A DNA stretch of 56,763 nt from JBLNBN01 sp050260015 (GCA_050260015.1 JBLNBN010000006.1:1-56763), one strand, 5' to 3'. Numbered from the stretch's first letter, positions 8,024-17,840 are shown. Numbers and translations: made by a program. Notes: generated from the letters alone by a model not told the origin.

Positions 8024-9910
8024 TTATTGACCGTTGTCGAGCATGTCCACCGTATGAGGGCTGATCATGTTCTCGGGTTGCATCAGCATGTCCAATTTCT
8101 CCTTGGAAAGCAGCTTGCGCTCGAGCACGAGGTCGTAAACTCTCTTGCCCGTCATAAGCGCTTCCTGCGCTATGCTTGTTGCATTCTCATATCCAATATA
8201 GGGATTGAGAGCCGTCACGAGACCGATCGAGTTCTCTACGTAGCCGCGGCAGACGTCTTCGTTGGCCGTTATGCCGTCGATGCACCTGTATTTCAACGTG
8301 CTCATGCCGTTCTTAAGAATGTCGATGGACTCGATAATGCTTTGAGCGATTATCGGCTCCATAACGTTGAGCTGCAATTGACCGGCTTCAGCCGCCAGAG
8401 TAACGGTTAAATCGTTGCCGATTACCTTGAAGGCGATCTGGTTCACCACTTCGGGGATAACGGGATTGACCTTGCCCGGCATAATAGAGGAACCGGGCTG
8501 CATCTTCGGGAGGTTGATCTCGTTCAGGCCGCAGCGGGGACCGGAGCTGAGCAGGCGCAAGTCGTTGCATATCTTCGAAAGCTTAACCGCAAGGCGCTTA
8601 ACGGCCGAGGAGAAGATAACGAAAGAACCGGTGTCCTGCGTAGCTTCAACTAAATTGGTCGCCAACTTAACCGGCAGACCGGTAATCTCCCAAAGGTAAT
8701 GGATGCAGCGTTCGCTGAACTTCGGATCGGCGTTGAGGCCCGTTCCGATAGCCGTGCCGCCCATATTGATCTCGAGGAAGAGGCGAGCGTTTTGCTCGAG
8801 GCGTTGAATTTCCTCTTCGAGCGTTACCGCGTAAGTCTCGAATTCCTGCCCAAGCGTCATGGGAACGGCGTCCTGGAGCTGCGTTCTGCCCATTTTAACT
8901 ATATGAGCGAATTCGGCGGCTTTATTCTTAAAGGAGTTGATAAGCTCCTTCAATACTTCGATCAATTCCTGGTTCAAATAAATAAGAGCGATCTTGAGCG
9001 CCGTCGGGTAGGCGTCGTTAGTCGATTGAGCCAGGTTAACGTGGTTGTTGGGGTGGCAGTATTTATACTCGCCCTTTTCGCGACCCATTATTTCAAGAGC
9101 GCGGTTGGCGATTACTTCGTTGGCGTTCATATTCGTGGAAGTTCCCGCTCCGCCCTGTATCATATCGACTACAAAGTGCGTGTGGTACTTGCCTGTGCGA
9201 ATTTCGTCGCAAGCTTTAACGATTGCGTTGCAAACTTCGGGCTCAAGCCAGCCAATTTCGTAGTTGGCTTTTGCGGCGGCCATCTTAACTTCCGCGAGAG
9301 CTTTTACGAGCGGCGGGAAGTGGCTCAAGCGAACGCCGGAGATATTGAAATTCTCGACGGCGCGAAGTGTTTGAATGCCGTAGTAAAATTCGTAGGGCAC
9401 GTCGCGATCGCCAAGCAAGTCGTGCTCGGCGCGCGCGCTGCCGGAGACGTATTGCTCGGCAAGATCCACGATCGGGCCGGACGTCTGGCGCAAGCGGCGG
9501 GCGATAAGGCTGGCGACGCGGGAGATTACGTTTACGGCTACTTCCGGCGCGGAGCTCATATATTTGCCGAAGTCCTCGCGAGTAATAGTATAAAGCGAGG
9601 TTACCGTAGTGGCGCGCGCGCTCGTTGCGTGTGGATTGTCGTCCAAAAAGGCGCCTTCGCCGAAGAACTCGTCCTTCGTAAAGGCCGACATAGTTTTTTC
9701 TTTTCCGAAGGGAGTTAATTTATATATTTCAACCGATCCTTCGCCTATTATATAAAATTTCCCGCGCTTTGCGCCCTTCTCGTAGATATGCTCGTTTCGA
9801 TTAAACCTTTCAGTCTTAAATTCCTTTGCCAGCTTAGCTACTTGCTTGTCGTCCAAATCTTTAAAAATCTCGATTTTGCTGATCAACGTATTAAGTTTAT
9901 TTTCAGGCAT
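8024..9910 (-). CDS. aspA: Aspartate ammonia-lyase with N-terminal cyclic-nucleotide-binding-like domain
   Basis: A 628-aa two-domain protein. Residues 1 to about 145 form a CRP/cAMP-binding beta-roll (FYIIGEGSVEIYK, then FFGEGAFLDDNPHATSARA). The rest is a full fumarase/aspartase-family enzyme with QGGAGTSTNMNANEV, HVNLAQSTNDAYPTA, GRTQLQDAVPMTLGQE and the catalytic GSSIMPGKVNP loop. It would convert aspartate to fumarate and ammonia. In the binding cassette the usual phosphate-contacting Arg of the PR-A-S pattern is His (PHATS), so cNMP binding may be weak or altered. The start at 9910 has AAAGGT before it; an ATG 11 codons upstream has no such site. The gene is monocistronic with its own terminator. 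Confidence 0.9.
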   Translation of the reverse strand: MPENKLNTLISKIEIFKDLDDKQVAKLAKEFKTERFNRNEHIYEKGAKRGKFYIIGEGSVEIYKLTPFGKEKTMSAFTKDEFFGEGAFLDDNPHATSARATTVTSLYTITREDFGKYMSSAPEVAVNVISRVASLIARRLRQTSGPIVDLAEQYVSGSARAEHDLLGDRDVPYEFYYGIQTLRAVENFNISGVRLSHFPPLVKALAEVKMAAAKANYEIGWLEPEVCNAIVKACDEIRTGKYHTHFVVDMIQGGAGTSTNMNANEVIANRALEIMGREKGEYKYCHPNNHVNLAQSTNDAYPTALKIALIYLNQELIEVLKELINSFKNKAAEFAHIVKMGRTQLQDAVPMTLGQEFETYAVTLEEEIQRLEQNARLFLEINMGGTAIGTGLNADPKFSERCIHYLWEITGLPVKLATNLVEATQDTGSFVIFSSAVKRLAVKLSKICNDLRLLSSGPRCGLNEINLPKMQPGSSIMPGKVNPVIPEVVNQIAFKVIGNDLTVTLAAEAGQLQLNVMEPIIAQSIIESIDILKNGMSTLKYRCIDGITANEDVCRGYVENSIGLVTALNPYIGYENATSIAQEALMTGKRVYDLVLERKLLSKEKLDMLMQPENMISPHTVDMLDNGQ

Positions 9911-10044
9911 TATTTTACCTTTATGAATTTTGGAAAAATACATTTACAAAATTACAATAATATTTAAGCCCGAAAAATTCTTTCGGAAATTATTAATGCT
10001 TTTAGGTTAATTTCGTTTATATCTTAAAAGAATAGGCATAAAAA

Positions 10045-11028
10045 ATGGACATACGCGAACTTAACGATAGAATCGCCGCCGAGAGCGCATTCATCGAAAC
10101 GCTTCAAATGGAAATAGCGAAGGTAATCGTCGGCCAAAAGCAAATGGTGGATCGCCTGCTAATCGGGCTGCTCGCCCGCGGACACGTGCTGCTCGAGGGC
10201 GCCCCGGGATTGGCGAAGACCTTGACGGCCAGTTCGCTCGCCGCCGCGATCGACGCTAAATTCTCGCGCATACAGTTCACCCCGGACCTGTTGCCGGCGG
10301 ACCTGACGGGCACGCTGATCTACAGCGCGAAAAACGAGGAGTTCACCGTCAAGAAGGGCCCGGTCTTCGCAAACTTCGTGCTCGCCGACGAAATAAATCG
10401 CGCCCCGGCAAAGGTGCAGAGCGCGCTGCTCGAAGCCATGCAGGAGCGAAGAGTGACTATCGGCGACGAAACGCATACGCTCGAGGAACCCTTCATAGTG
10501 CTGGCCACTCAGAACCCGATCGAGCAAGAAGGCGTGTACCCGCTGCCGGAAGCGCAGATAGACAGGTTTATGCTTAAAGTATTGGTCCCCTACCCCTCGC
10601 GGGAGGAGGAGCAGGTAATTATGCGGCGAAACTCGAAGGAGCCGCCCGCCCCGGTAAATAAAGTCGTCGACGCCAGGCAGATACTTCGCGCCGGCGAAAC
10701 CGCCCGCAGCGTCTACATGGACGACAAGATTGAAAAATATATACTCGACGTCGTCTTCGCGACGCGCGCGCCCGAGGAATATAAGCTAAAGAAGCTCTCG
10801 GGGCTGATCTCCTACGGCGCGTCTCCGCGCGCCTCGATTAACTTGGCCCTCGCCAGCAAAGCCCACGCGTTCCTACGGCATCGCGGGTTCGTTATCCCCG
10901 AGGACGTCCGCGCCATTGCGCGCGACGTTATGCGGCATCGTATCGGGTTGACTTACGAAGCCGAAGCGGAAAATATTACGAGCGAGGACATCCTGAGCGA
11001 AATACTAAACCAGGTAGAGGTGCCGTAG
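10045..11028 (+). CDS. MoxR-family AAA+ ATPase
   Basis: A 327-aa MoxR ATPase. Walker A is GAPGLAKT (about residues 51-58), Walker B is VLADEINRA (about 112-120), and sensor 1 lies at LATQNPIEQEG. The C-terminal lid contains the ISYGASPRASINLALASKA segment typical of MoxR. These ATPases act as chaperones or cofactor-insertion factors together with DUF58 and VWA proteins. The DUF58 gene follows by 15 bases, the usual arrangement. The client of this pair is not indicated here. Confidence 0.93.
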   Translation: MDIRELNDRIAAESAFIETLQMEIAKVIVGQKQMVDRLLIGLLARGHVLLEGAPGLAKTLTASSLAAAIDAKFSRIQFTPDLLPADLTGTLIYSAKNEEFTVKKGPVFANFVLADEINRAPAKVQSALLEAMQERRVTIGDETHTLEEPFIVLATQNPIEQEGVYPLPEAQIDRFMLKVLVPYPSREEEQVIMRRNSKEPPAPVNKVVDARQILRAGETARSVYMDDKIEKYILDVVFATRAPEEYKLKKLSGLISYGASPRASINLALASKAHAFLRHRGFVIPEDVRAIARDVMRHRIGLTYEAEAENITSEDILSEILNQVEVP

Positions 11029-11043
11029 CCATGCGCCGGACAA

Positions 11044-11946
11044 ATGAAAATAACGGGGCGGGCCGGCGAAATGGATAGAAGCGAGCTATTAAAGCAGGTG
11101 CGGAAGGTCGAAATAAAAACCCGCGGCCTGACGCGGCAAATCTTCTCCGGCGAATACCAGAGCGCCTTCAAGGGACGCGGCATCTCGTTCAGCGAGGTGC
11201 GCGAATACGCCCCGGGGGACGACGTGCGGACTATCGATTGGAACGTCTCGGCCCGGCTCGGCAAGCCGTATATTAAAATATTCCAGGAAGAGCGCGAGCT
11301 CGAAGTGATTTTACTAGTAGACATAAGCCGCTCGAGCGAATTCGGAGCCGCCGGGAAGCAGAAGCGCGCCTATGCGACGGAACTTGCGGCGACCATAGCC
11401 TTCTCGGCGATGCAAAACAACGATAAAGTGGGAGTAATCTTCTTTTCCGATAAGATTGAAAAATACCTTCCCCCGAAGAAAGGGCGGACGTACGCGCTTC
11501 GGATAATCAGGGAGCTGCTGGAGATCGAGCCCCGAAGCCCGGGCACCAACGTCTCGCAGGCCTTAAGGTTCCTGACGAACGCGCGAAAGAAGCGCGCTAT
11601 TTGCTTCGCGCTGTCGGATTTTATAGCCCCGGACTTCACGCGCGCGCTAAAGATAGCGGCCCGAAAGCATGACCTGATAGCCCTGAACGTATTCGACAAA
11701 CGCGAGGGCGAGCTGCCAAAAGTAGGACTTATCGAATTAATCGACGCGGAAACGGGCAGGCGCGCGACGCTAGACAGCTCCTCCGGCGCGGTCCGGCAAG
11801 CATATAGCGAGAGCTGGACGGCCAGGAGCGCGGCCCTCCGGCGCACGTTTCGCTCGGCGGGCGTGGACCTCATCGAGCTGCCGACCGACGCCTCGTTCGT
11901 CGGCCCGCTCTCGGCGTTTTTTAAGTACCGCGAACGTCGAAAATGA
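11044..11946 (+). CDS. DUF58-domain protein (MoxR partner)
   Basis: A 300-aa cytoplasmic protein with the DUF58 core: SGEYQSAFKGRGISFSEVREY, DDVRTIDWNVSAR and a VWA-like beta strand VILLVDISRSSEFG that supplies a MIDAS-type DxSxS motif, followed by DKVGVIFFSDKIE. It lies directly downstream of moxR and probably acts with it. The ATG at 11044 and another in-frame ATG at 11071 (MDRSELL) are both possible; neither has a strong ribosome-binding site. No membrane segments are seen. Confidence 0.88.
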   Translation: MKITGRAGEMDRSELLKQVRKVEIKTRGLTRQIFSGEYQSAFKGRGISFSEVREYAPGDDVRTIDWNVSARLGKPYIKIFQEERELEVILLVDISRSSEFGAAGKQKRAYATELAATIAFSAMQNNDKVGVIFFSDKIEKYLPPKKGRTYALRIIRELLEIEPRSPGTNVSQALRFLTNARKKRAICFALSDFIAPDFTRALKIAARKHDLIALNVFDKREGELPKVGLIELIDAETGRRATLDSSSGAVRQAYSESWTARSAALRRTFRSAGVDLIELPTDASFVGPLSAFFKYRERRK

Positions 11947-12004
11947 TTTTATTATATTCTAATGCAGGATGCATTTATCCACCTATAATACGGACAAAAC
12001 AAAA

Positions 12005-12919
12005 ATGAAAATTGCCGACTCGCATTGCGACACTTTGACCGAATATAAATACTGCCAATTCGAGAGCGAAAGCGCGCATTGGAACTTAAAGAGATTCCGC
12101 AATATAGGAGGGGCGCTGCAGTACATGGCCGTCTTCACCCCGCCGGAATTCGCCGGCGACTCCGCTCTGCGCTATGCGTTCGAGATACTCGGCAACTACG
12201 CCCGGCAAAAGCCGGATGAAGTCTCCACCCTGCTCTCCTCCGGCGGATGGCGGGACGACAAGCTGAACGTCATACTCGCGCTCGAAGGCGCTTCCCCGAT
12301 AATAAATAAAATTGAAAATCTTTACGCGTTCTACGCTCTCGGCGTTCGCGCTATGACGCTGACGTGGAACCATCGCAATTTCTTAGCCGACGGCGTGGAG
12401 GGCGATTCTGGGTTGACGGCTTTCGGCCTCGAATGCCTGAAGGAAATGGAAACGCTTTCGATGATAGTCGACGTATCGCACCTGAACGAGGCGGGCTTCA
12501 AGGACGTCTGCCGCCATGCCGAAAAGCCTTTCATGGCCTCGCACAGCAATAGCCGCGCCATCCACGAGCATCCGCGAAACTTGCACGATTGGCAAATTAA
12601 AGAAATAATCGAGCGCGGAGGCTTTATCGGCATAAACCTTTTCTCGGGATTTATTGGGCCGGAAACTGAGAATTTGAAAGAGAGAATGCTGCGCCACATA
12701 GAGCGGATCCTCTCCCTCGGGGGCGAGCGCGCGCTCGGCTGGGGAGCGGATTTCGACGGGATACAGCAATGCCCGTTCCCGGACGCCGCCGCTTACGTCG
12801 AGCTCGAGCCGATGCTCCGCGAGCAGTTGGGCTTGGAGGAATCGGTCGTCGAGGGAATAATGTATAAAAATCTAATCGATTTTACTTTAAAAGCTCTCCC
12901 GGGAGCCTCTACGATTTGA
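12005..12919 (+). CDS. Membrane-dipeptidase-family (M19) zinc peptidase
   Basis: About 304 aa, peptidase family M19 (renal dipeptidase). The N-terminal metal motif is DSHCDT (H-x-D), the bridging Glu is in ILALEGASP, and the downstream ligands are in VDVSHLNEAGF and MASHSNSRAI; GWGADFDGI supplies the last Asp region. It would hydrolyse dipeptides. No signal peptide is seen with this start, so it is likely cytoplasmic. An ATG 12 codons upstream (11969) is in frame, but the family's N terminus begins near KIADSHCDT, so 12005 is preferred. Confidence 0.88.
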   Translation: MKIADSHCDTLTEYKYCQFESESAHWNLKRFRNIGGALQYMAVFTPPEFAGDSALRYAFEILGNYARQKPDEVSTLLSSGGWRDDKLNVILALEGASPIINKIENLYAFYALGVRAMTLTWNHRNFLADGVEGDSGLTAFGLECLKEMETLSMIVDVSHLNEAGFKDVCRHAEKPFMASHSNSRAIHEHPRNLHDWQIKEIIERGGFIGINLFSGFIGPETENLKERMLRHIERILSLGGERALGWGADFDGIQQCPFPDAAAYVELEPMLREQLGLEESVVEGIMYKNLIDFTLKALPGASTI

Positions 12920-12985
12920 TTTCTTTGGTTGGATTTGCTATTTTGCTAAATAATAAAAACAAAATATTAAAAAATAGTTATCCGC

Positions 12986-13780
12986 ATGCCTGATTTACGC
13001 GATTCCAAGATCTCTATCGTCGGCGCCTCGCAAGGTATCGGCAAAGCCCTCGCGCTTGAGCTGGCCTCCCGCGGGGCGGAGCTTTTCCTGCTTTCCCGCG
13101 ACGAAAGAGCCCTCGCCGAAGTCGCGGCGGAAGCCGGGCGGAGGGGCGCAAAAGCGCATTATGCAGTATGCGACGCCACCGACCTGGACCGCATGAAAGA
13201 GCGCGCCAAGGAAGCCGCAGTCGCGATGGGACGCATCGATATCGCGGTGCTCAACGCCGGCGTTGCCGGCTCGGGATTTGCCGACGAGTTCTCCTCGGCG
13301 AAAGTTAAAAAGATCTTTGACGTGAACGTTTACGGGCTGGCGCACGGTTTGGAAGCATATATCCCGATTATGCTGGCGCAGGGCGGAGGAACGATAGCCG
13401 GGGTCAGCTCGCTCGCGGATTCGCGCGGGTTCCCGGGTTCCGCGGCTTATAGCGCTTCCAAGGCGGCCGCGTCGCACCTGCTGGAGGCTACGCGGGTGGA
13501 ATTGCGTAATCGCGGAGTTAAGGTAATTACCATTAAGCCCGGCTTCGTCAGGACTAATATGACTAATAAGAATGACTTTACTATGCCTTTCTTAATGGAA
13601 GTCGACCGCGCCGCTAAGATCATCGCTAACGGCTTGGAGAGGGGTAAGCCAAGGATATACTTCCCTAAGATGATGACGGCCATCTCCACGCTCGGCAGGA
13701 TAATCCCGGGCGCGATCTTTGACTGGGCGTTGAAGGATAAAAAGTACTCAGCCAGAAAAATTGATAATCCGCCAAGCTGA
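12986..13780 (+). CDS. Short-chain dehydrogenase/reductase (KDSR-like)
   Basis: A 264-aa classical SDR. The nucleotide-binding motif is GASQGIGK (residues about 13-20), followed by the NAG motif at VLNAGVAG, catalytic Ser in GVSSLADSRG and the YSASK catalytic pair. The C-terminal part (MMTAISTLGRIIPGAIFDWAL) is hydrophobic and resembles SDRs that act on lipid substrates such as 3-ketosphinganine reductase, but the substrate is not proven. It is followed 46 bases later by a glycosyltransferase in the same direction. Confidence 0.85.
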   Translation: MPDLRDSKISIVGASQGIGKALALELASRGAELFLLSRDERALAEVAAEAGRRGAKAHYAVCDATDLDRMKERAKEAAVAMGRIDIAVLNAGVAGSGFADEFSSAKVKKIFDVNVYGLAHGLEAYIPIMLAQGGGTIAGVSSLADSRGFPGSAAYSASKAAASHLLEATRVELRNRGVKVITIKPGFVRTNMTNKNDFTMPFLMEVDRAAKIIANGLERGKPRIYFPKMMTAISTLGRIIPGAIFDWALKDKKYSARKIDNPPS

Positions 13781-13826
13781 AAAATGCGGCTAGCGCTAAG
13801 ATAGTAATTATTTTACCGGTGTTAAT

Positions 13827-14777
13827 TTGAAGATAAACGAATCCACAATTATAAGCGAAAACCTTGACCCGTTCGGCAGGTTAAAGGAAACCCGAGAACG
13901 TCGCGACAAGGAACGCGAAAGACTAGACAACGAACCCGTAAATATGTTCGATTTTAATAAAATGCCATGCACGGACGATACCGACCGGGCGATGGATTCG
14001 TTAAACGCGCAGTCGCCCGAAAAGACGACTGAAATTTTTGGCTCCGCGCCGGAGTTCAGCGTTATCGTGCCCGTCTACCGCGAAGAAAAGATCCTGGATC
14101 GGCATCTCTCCCAGTTTACCCCCGAATTACGTTCGAAGTTCAATTTTGAATTGATCGTTAGCGACGGCGGCAGCGAGGACGCAACGGTCGAGATCGCGAA
14201 AAAGCACACCGAACTCGTAGCGCTGCATACCGAGAAACGGAGGCAAACCATCGCCGAAGGCCGGAACCGCGGGGCGGAACTCGCCAAAAGCGACACGTTG
14301 GTTTTCATTAACGCCGACACCTTTCCAAAGGACGTCGACAGCTTTCTCTCCTACATACGGCATTGGGCCGGGAGCGATTCCGCCGAGACCGCCCTTGCTT
14401 GCTACGTGGATTGCTTCGAGGAGGAGCGGGGGTGGCGCGAGAAAGCCTTCTACGGCGCGCACAACCTTTACGTAAGCGCTCTTAATAGATTGGGCCTTGG
14501 GATGGGCCGCGGGGAATGCCAAATAGTGCGAAAGAACGCCTTCAGGACCGTCGGCGGATACAATTCCAAGGTGGTCGCCGGGGAGGATTTCGATCTCTAC
14601 AGGAGGCTCGCTAAGATTGGCCGGATAAAATTCGAGAAGAATTTGGTCGTGCTCGAGTCGCCGCGCCGGTTTAAAAAGTACGGCTATATGCGCACCGTAT
14701 GGTTCTGGACGATAAATTCCTTAGCCGTGATGATAATGGGCAAGTCAGTTTCCAAAGAGTGGGAAGCAGTGAGATAG
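13827..14777 (+). CDS. Family 2 glycosyltransferase
   Basis: About 316 aa. The GT2 core starts after roughly 75 residues of charged, low-complexity N terminus: FSVIVPVYREEKI, the SDGGSEDATVEIA nucleotide-sugar loop, the metal-binding FINADTF motif, and VVAGEDFDLYRRL near the acceptor site. A C-terminal hydrophobic helix (FWTINSLAVMIMG) may anchor it to the membrane. The start given is a TTG at 13827; ATG codons at 13944, 13962 and 13992 are in frame and would still leave the whole catalytic domain, so the N terminus is uncertain. Confidence 0.8.
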   Translation: MKINESTIISENLDPFGRLKETRERRDKERERLDNEPVNMFDFNKMPCTDDTDRAMDSLNAQSPEKTTEIFGSAPEFSVIVPVYREEKILDRHLSQFTPELRSKFNFELIVSDGGSEDATVEIAKKHTELVALHTEKRRQTIAEGRNRGAELAKSDTLVFINADTFPKDVDSFLSYIRHWAGSDSAETALACYVDCFEEERGWREKAFYGAHNLYVSALNRLGLGMGRGECQIVRKNAFRTVGGYNSKVVAGEDFDLYRRLAKIGRIKFEKNLVVLESPRRFKKYGYMRTVWFWTINSLAVMIMGKSVSKEWEAVR

Positions 14778-14873
14778 GCTGGCGAACGTCAAATTTTTTT
14801 CTTTATTCGACGTCGTCTTAAAGGCAAATTACCGATAAATATTGGTTTTCCATTAAATTTCGCAGGCTTTCCT

Positions 14874-15278
14874 ATGGCTGAATACGAATCCTTGCTCGAG
14901 ATCCTGAAAAACTGGCAAAAACTCGAGGACGCCTCAGTCGAAAATAGCACTAAGATAATAAAGCGTTCGACTAATCCGATCGTACAACTGATAATGGAGA
15001 TCATCCGCCAGGACAGCGTCGTCCACCGCCGCGTCCAGCAAATGATAATCGACAATTTCGAAAAGGCCGAGTTCGAAATTACTTCGGAGGAGATCGACGA
15101 ATTGAGCGAAGAGCTTGCCGAGCACGAAGAAATGGAGCGCAAGGTAATAGATCTCGCCAGGGAATCCCTTGCAAAGGTCGATTCCGGCATAGTCCAATAC
15201 CTTTTGAGCTACCTGCTGACCGACGAAGAGAAGCACGACCGCCTGCTCGACGAGCTAGAAAAGATAAAGAAAACTTAG
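14874..15278 (+). CDS. Small all-helical protein, possibly ferritin-like
   Basis: A 134-aa protein predicted to be almost entirely helical and rich in Glu/Lys. Paired acidic-His helices (IRQDSVVHRR, EELAEHEEMER, TDEEKHDRLL) look like the E..ExxH ligand helices of ferritin-like or rubrerythrin-type di-iron bundles, but the match is by eye only. It is not an obvious member of a named family. Its stop codon overlaps by four bases the stop of the convergent ABC transporter gene. Confidence 0.55.
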   Translation: MAEYESLLEILKNWQKLEDASVENSTKIIKRSTNPIVQLIMEIIRQDSVVHRRVQQMIIDNFEKAEFEITSEEIDELSEELAEHEEMERKVIDLARESLAKVDSGIVQYLLSYLLTDEEKHDRLLDELEKIKKT

Positions 15279-17122
15279 GCGCGCTCGCCCAGCGAAAGTT
15301 CATACAGCCTGCGATAGGCCCCGCCCAACGCCATTAGTTCGGCGTGGCTTCCGCGTTCGACTATCCTGCCTTTGCTCAGCGCTATAATCTCGTCGCAATC
15401 GATAATAGTTGAAAGCCTGTGGGCTACTATTATCGCGGTCTTATCCTTCAAGGAACGATTAATCGCCTCCTGCACCGCTTTCTCCGATTCGTTATCGAGC
15501 GCGCTCGTCGCCTCGTCGAATATTAATATCTGCGGATCCCTCGCCAATGCGCGGGCTATCGCTATGCGCTGGCGTTCCCCGCCCGAAAGCGTCACTCCCC
15601 TATCGCCGATATTGGTGTCGAAGCCCTCCGGCAAAGCGGAGATAAAGCCATACGCGCCGGCAAGCTTCGCGGCCTGCTCGATCTGTTCGCGCGTAATGTC
15701 CCTCATACCGAACCTTATGTTCTCGGCCACCGTGTCGTTGAAAAGTATATTTTCCTGCGATACGACGCCGAAGAGCGAGCGGTAGCTCTTTAAATCGAGA
15801 TCTTTAATCTCCTTGCCGTCGATAGTAATTTTCCCAGATTCCGGATCGTAGAATCTAATGATCAAATCCAGTATAGTCGATTTCCCCGAACCGGAGGCTC
15901 CTACAAGCGCGATCTTTTTGCCGCGCGGCGCCTCGAAGCTGACGTCCTTTAAAACCTGGTCCTTCTCGTAGGAGAAATTAATATTCTCCAACTTGATCGA
16001 ATCCTTAAAGCCCTCTATAGGATGAGCGCCGGAAGCAACGCGTTCCGGTTCCTCAAGTATGGCGAAAATTCGTTCCGCCGCGACGAAGCCGCGCTGGTAC
16101 TGGGCGATATTATTTATAACGGACGCTATCGGGTTCATTATAGCAAACAGCGAAAAAAGAAACAGCATAAGGTCGTCGGCCTTCATTCGCCCGGCAAAAA
16201 CGTCCCCTCCGCCTACGAAGAGCACAACGCAGAGAGCCGCGATAGCGAATATCTCGTTTATCGAGGGGATCATCGTGATCACCTTCTTATGCTTAACTGC
16301 CGAGCGAACGAATTTATTCGAATCGGCCAGGAACCTTTCGGTAGCGGTTTTCTCCGCGTTGTAAGCCTTGATGGCTCTTATCCCGCCTATCGTCTCCTGG
16401 AGCGTAGAGGTGTATTCCGCCATAGCGAGCTGCATACGCGTGGAATACCTGCGGAGGAACTTCCGCGCCGTGCGTATGATTATTAAGCTGACGATGCTCG
16501 TGGAAAATGCAATTAGCGTTAATTTTATAGAAATAGGGAGCAGCACGAAAAGGAATAATATTACCTGCAGGGACTCCCGCATAAGCGTCACGAACGAAGT
16601 TATCATCGTCTGGTTGACGACGCCCACGTCGTTCGTAATAATCGAGATAAGGCTTCCCTGCTTGCGGCGGCTGAAGAAGTCGAGCGACAATCGGGTCATT
16701 TTCTCGAATATCCTATCGCGGATCGATTTAATTATCCCCTCTTCGAATTTAACGGTAACAATACCGCCAAAGTACTTAAATATATTTTTTACCAGGAAGA
16801 CCGCGACAATTAAAAAAGTAAGATTGAGCAGGGAGCCCGTAAAGTCCCCGGGCCTGGCGATAAGCGAGTTAATCATCCCGAAGAAATAAGCCTTAATTTC
16901 TCCCATCCAGCGTTCGAACCCCGTCCCAACGATAGGGGCGGGAGCGGACTGCGCTTCCCCGAAAAGTATCTGCATGACGGGCTTTATAAGCGTGATCGAT
17001 AGCGCGTTCGTCGCGGAAAATAGAAGGTTTAACACGATCGAAGCCGCTAAAATCGATTTGAACGGCTTGATAAATTCCAGGGTTTTAAAAAAGAGGCGAC
17101 TTTTTTTTGCTTCGTTATTCAT
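15275..17122 (-). CDS. MsbA-type ABC exporter (fused permease-ATPase)
   Basis: About 615 aa. The N-terminal half is a six-helix type IV ABC exporter membrane domain; the C-terminal half is the ATPase with Walker A GASGSGKST, signature LSGGERQRIA, Walker B ILIFDEATSALD and H-loop IIVAHRLST. Homodimers of this type flip lipids, lipid A precursors or peptides. The nearby glycosyltransferase and SDR would fit a lipid substrate, but that is inference. ATG at 17122 (MNNEAKK) is preferred to a TTG 11 codons upstream. Its stop overlaps the convergent small helical gene by four bases and no terminator separates them. Confidence 0.9.
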   Translation of the reverse strand: MNNEAKKSRLFFKTLEFIKPFKSILAASIVLNLLFSATNALSITLIKPVMQILFGEAQSAPAPIVGTGFERWMGEIKAYFFGMINSLIARPGDFTGSLLNLTFLIVAVFLVKNIFKYFGGIVTVKFEEGIIKSIRDRIFEKMTRLSLDFFSRRKQGSLISIITNDVGVVNQTMITSFVTLMRESLQVILFLFVLLPISIKLTLIAFSTSIVSLIIIRTARKFLRRYSTRMQLAMAEYTSTLQETIGGIRAIKAYNAEKTATERFLADSNKFVRSAVKHKKVITMIPSINEIFAIAALCVVLFVGGGDVFAGRMKADDLMLFLFSLFAIMNPIASVINNIAQYQRGFVAAERIFAILEEPERVASGAHPIEGFKDSIKLENINFSYEKDQVLKDVSFEAPRGKKIALVGASGSGKSTILDLIIRFYDPESGKITIDGKEIKDLDLKSYRSLFGVVSQENILFNDTVAENIRFGMRDITREQIEQAAKLAGAYGFISALPEGFDTNIGDRGVTLSGGERQRIAIARALARDPQILIFDEATSALDNESEKAVQEAINRSLKDKTAIIVAHRLSTIIDCDEIIALSKGRIVERGSHAELMALGGAYRRLYELSLGERA

Positions 17123-17438
17123 ATTATTTGCGTTTGCGTTTCTATAGGAATTCAAATTAACAAAAAAACCGATAATCGCAGGTCATCCAGCCCTACCCAA
17201 AAAAAATCATCATTTATATATCAATTATTAATATAAGCCTAAATCTATAAAAATTAATCGATGAGAAATTTTAAATAAATTTTAAATTAAATATTGAAAA
17301 GTTATGTATTTATTGTTTTTTTAGAAGGAATTATTTCTTAAGTTACAAAAGTGAAAGAGAGAAATTTTTCTCTTTTTAAAAGCGGGTAATAATGAGTTGA
17401 CATAAATTCTTTGTTCACCATTCGCAAGAGGAGGTCTA
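17123..17438. promoter_or_regulatory. Leader of the hydrogenase operon, with a small palindrome
   Basis: About 315 bases of AT-rich spacer, no gene. A dyad AGAGAAA-TT-TTTCTCT lies at 17358-17373, about 65 bases before the first gene of the hydrogenase operon, and could be an operator. A strong AGAGGAGG ribosome-binding site precedes the ATG at 17439. Confidence 0.4.
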
Positions 17439-17840
17439 ATGTCGAAAATTGCAATTATCGACGACGATCCGGATATTGTTGAAGCTTTATCTTTCCTTTT
17501 AACCGCAAAGGGCTACGACGTAGTCGCAGCCGTAAACGTCGACGACGCTTTAAGCTTAGTCGAATCGTCTCGTCCGGACGTTATTATCCTGGACGTTATG
17601 ATGGTAGAGCCGGACGACGGTTTTTACTTAGCGAACAAGTTTCGCAAGCTAGGAATTGAAGCTCCGATCATTATGCTCACGTCGGTCGCCAAGGTGACGG
17701 GTTACGAATTCGCGAAGAGCGAGCGACTGCCCGTTCAGGAATTCCTTGAAAAGCCAATCTCCGCCGAGAAGCTGCTCGAGTACGTCTCGAAGTACGCCCC
17801 AATCGTTAAGCTAACTAATTCGGAGGGCGCAAAATGTTAG
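17439..17840 (+). CDS. Stand-alone response-regulator receiver protein
   Basis: A 133-aa single-domain receiver. The acidic pocket is intact (IIDDDPD at the N terminus), the phospho-acceptor Asp is in VIILDVMM, the Thr is in IIMLTSV, and the Lys is in EFLEKPIS. There is no output domain, so it would signal by protein interaction or phosphotransfer. It overlaps hydC by seven bases and heads an operon that ends with a histidine kinase, its probable partner. Confidence 0.9.
   Translation: MSKIAIIDDDPDIVEALSFLLTAKGYDVVAAVNVDDALSLVESSRPDVIILDVMMVEPDDGFYLANKFRKLGIEAPIIMLTSVAKVTGYEFAKSERLPVQEFLEKPISAEKLLEYVSKYAPIVKLTNSEGAKC

Noticed and set aside
8699..9718. A 339-codon plus-strand open frame opposite the aspartase gene
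   Set aside because: It is the mirror of a well-supported enzyme on the minus strand, with no family resemblance or ribosome-binding site; GC-rich codon use leaves the opposite frame open by chance.
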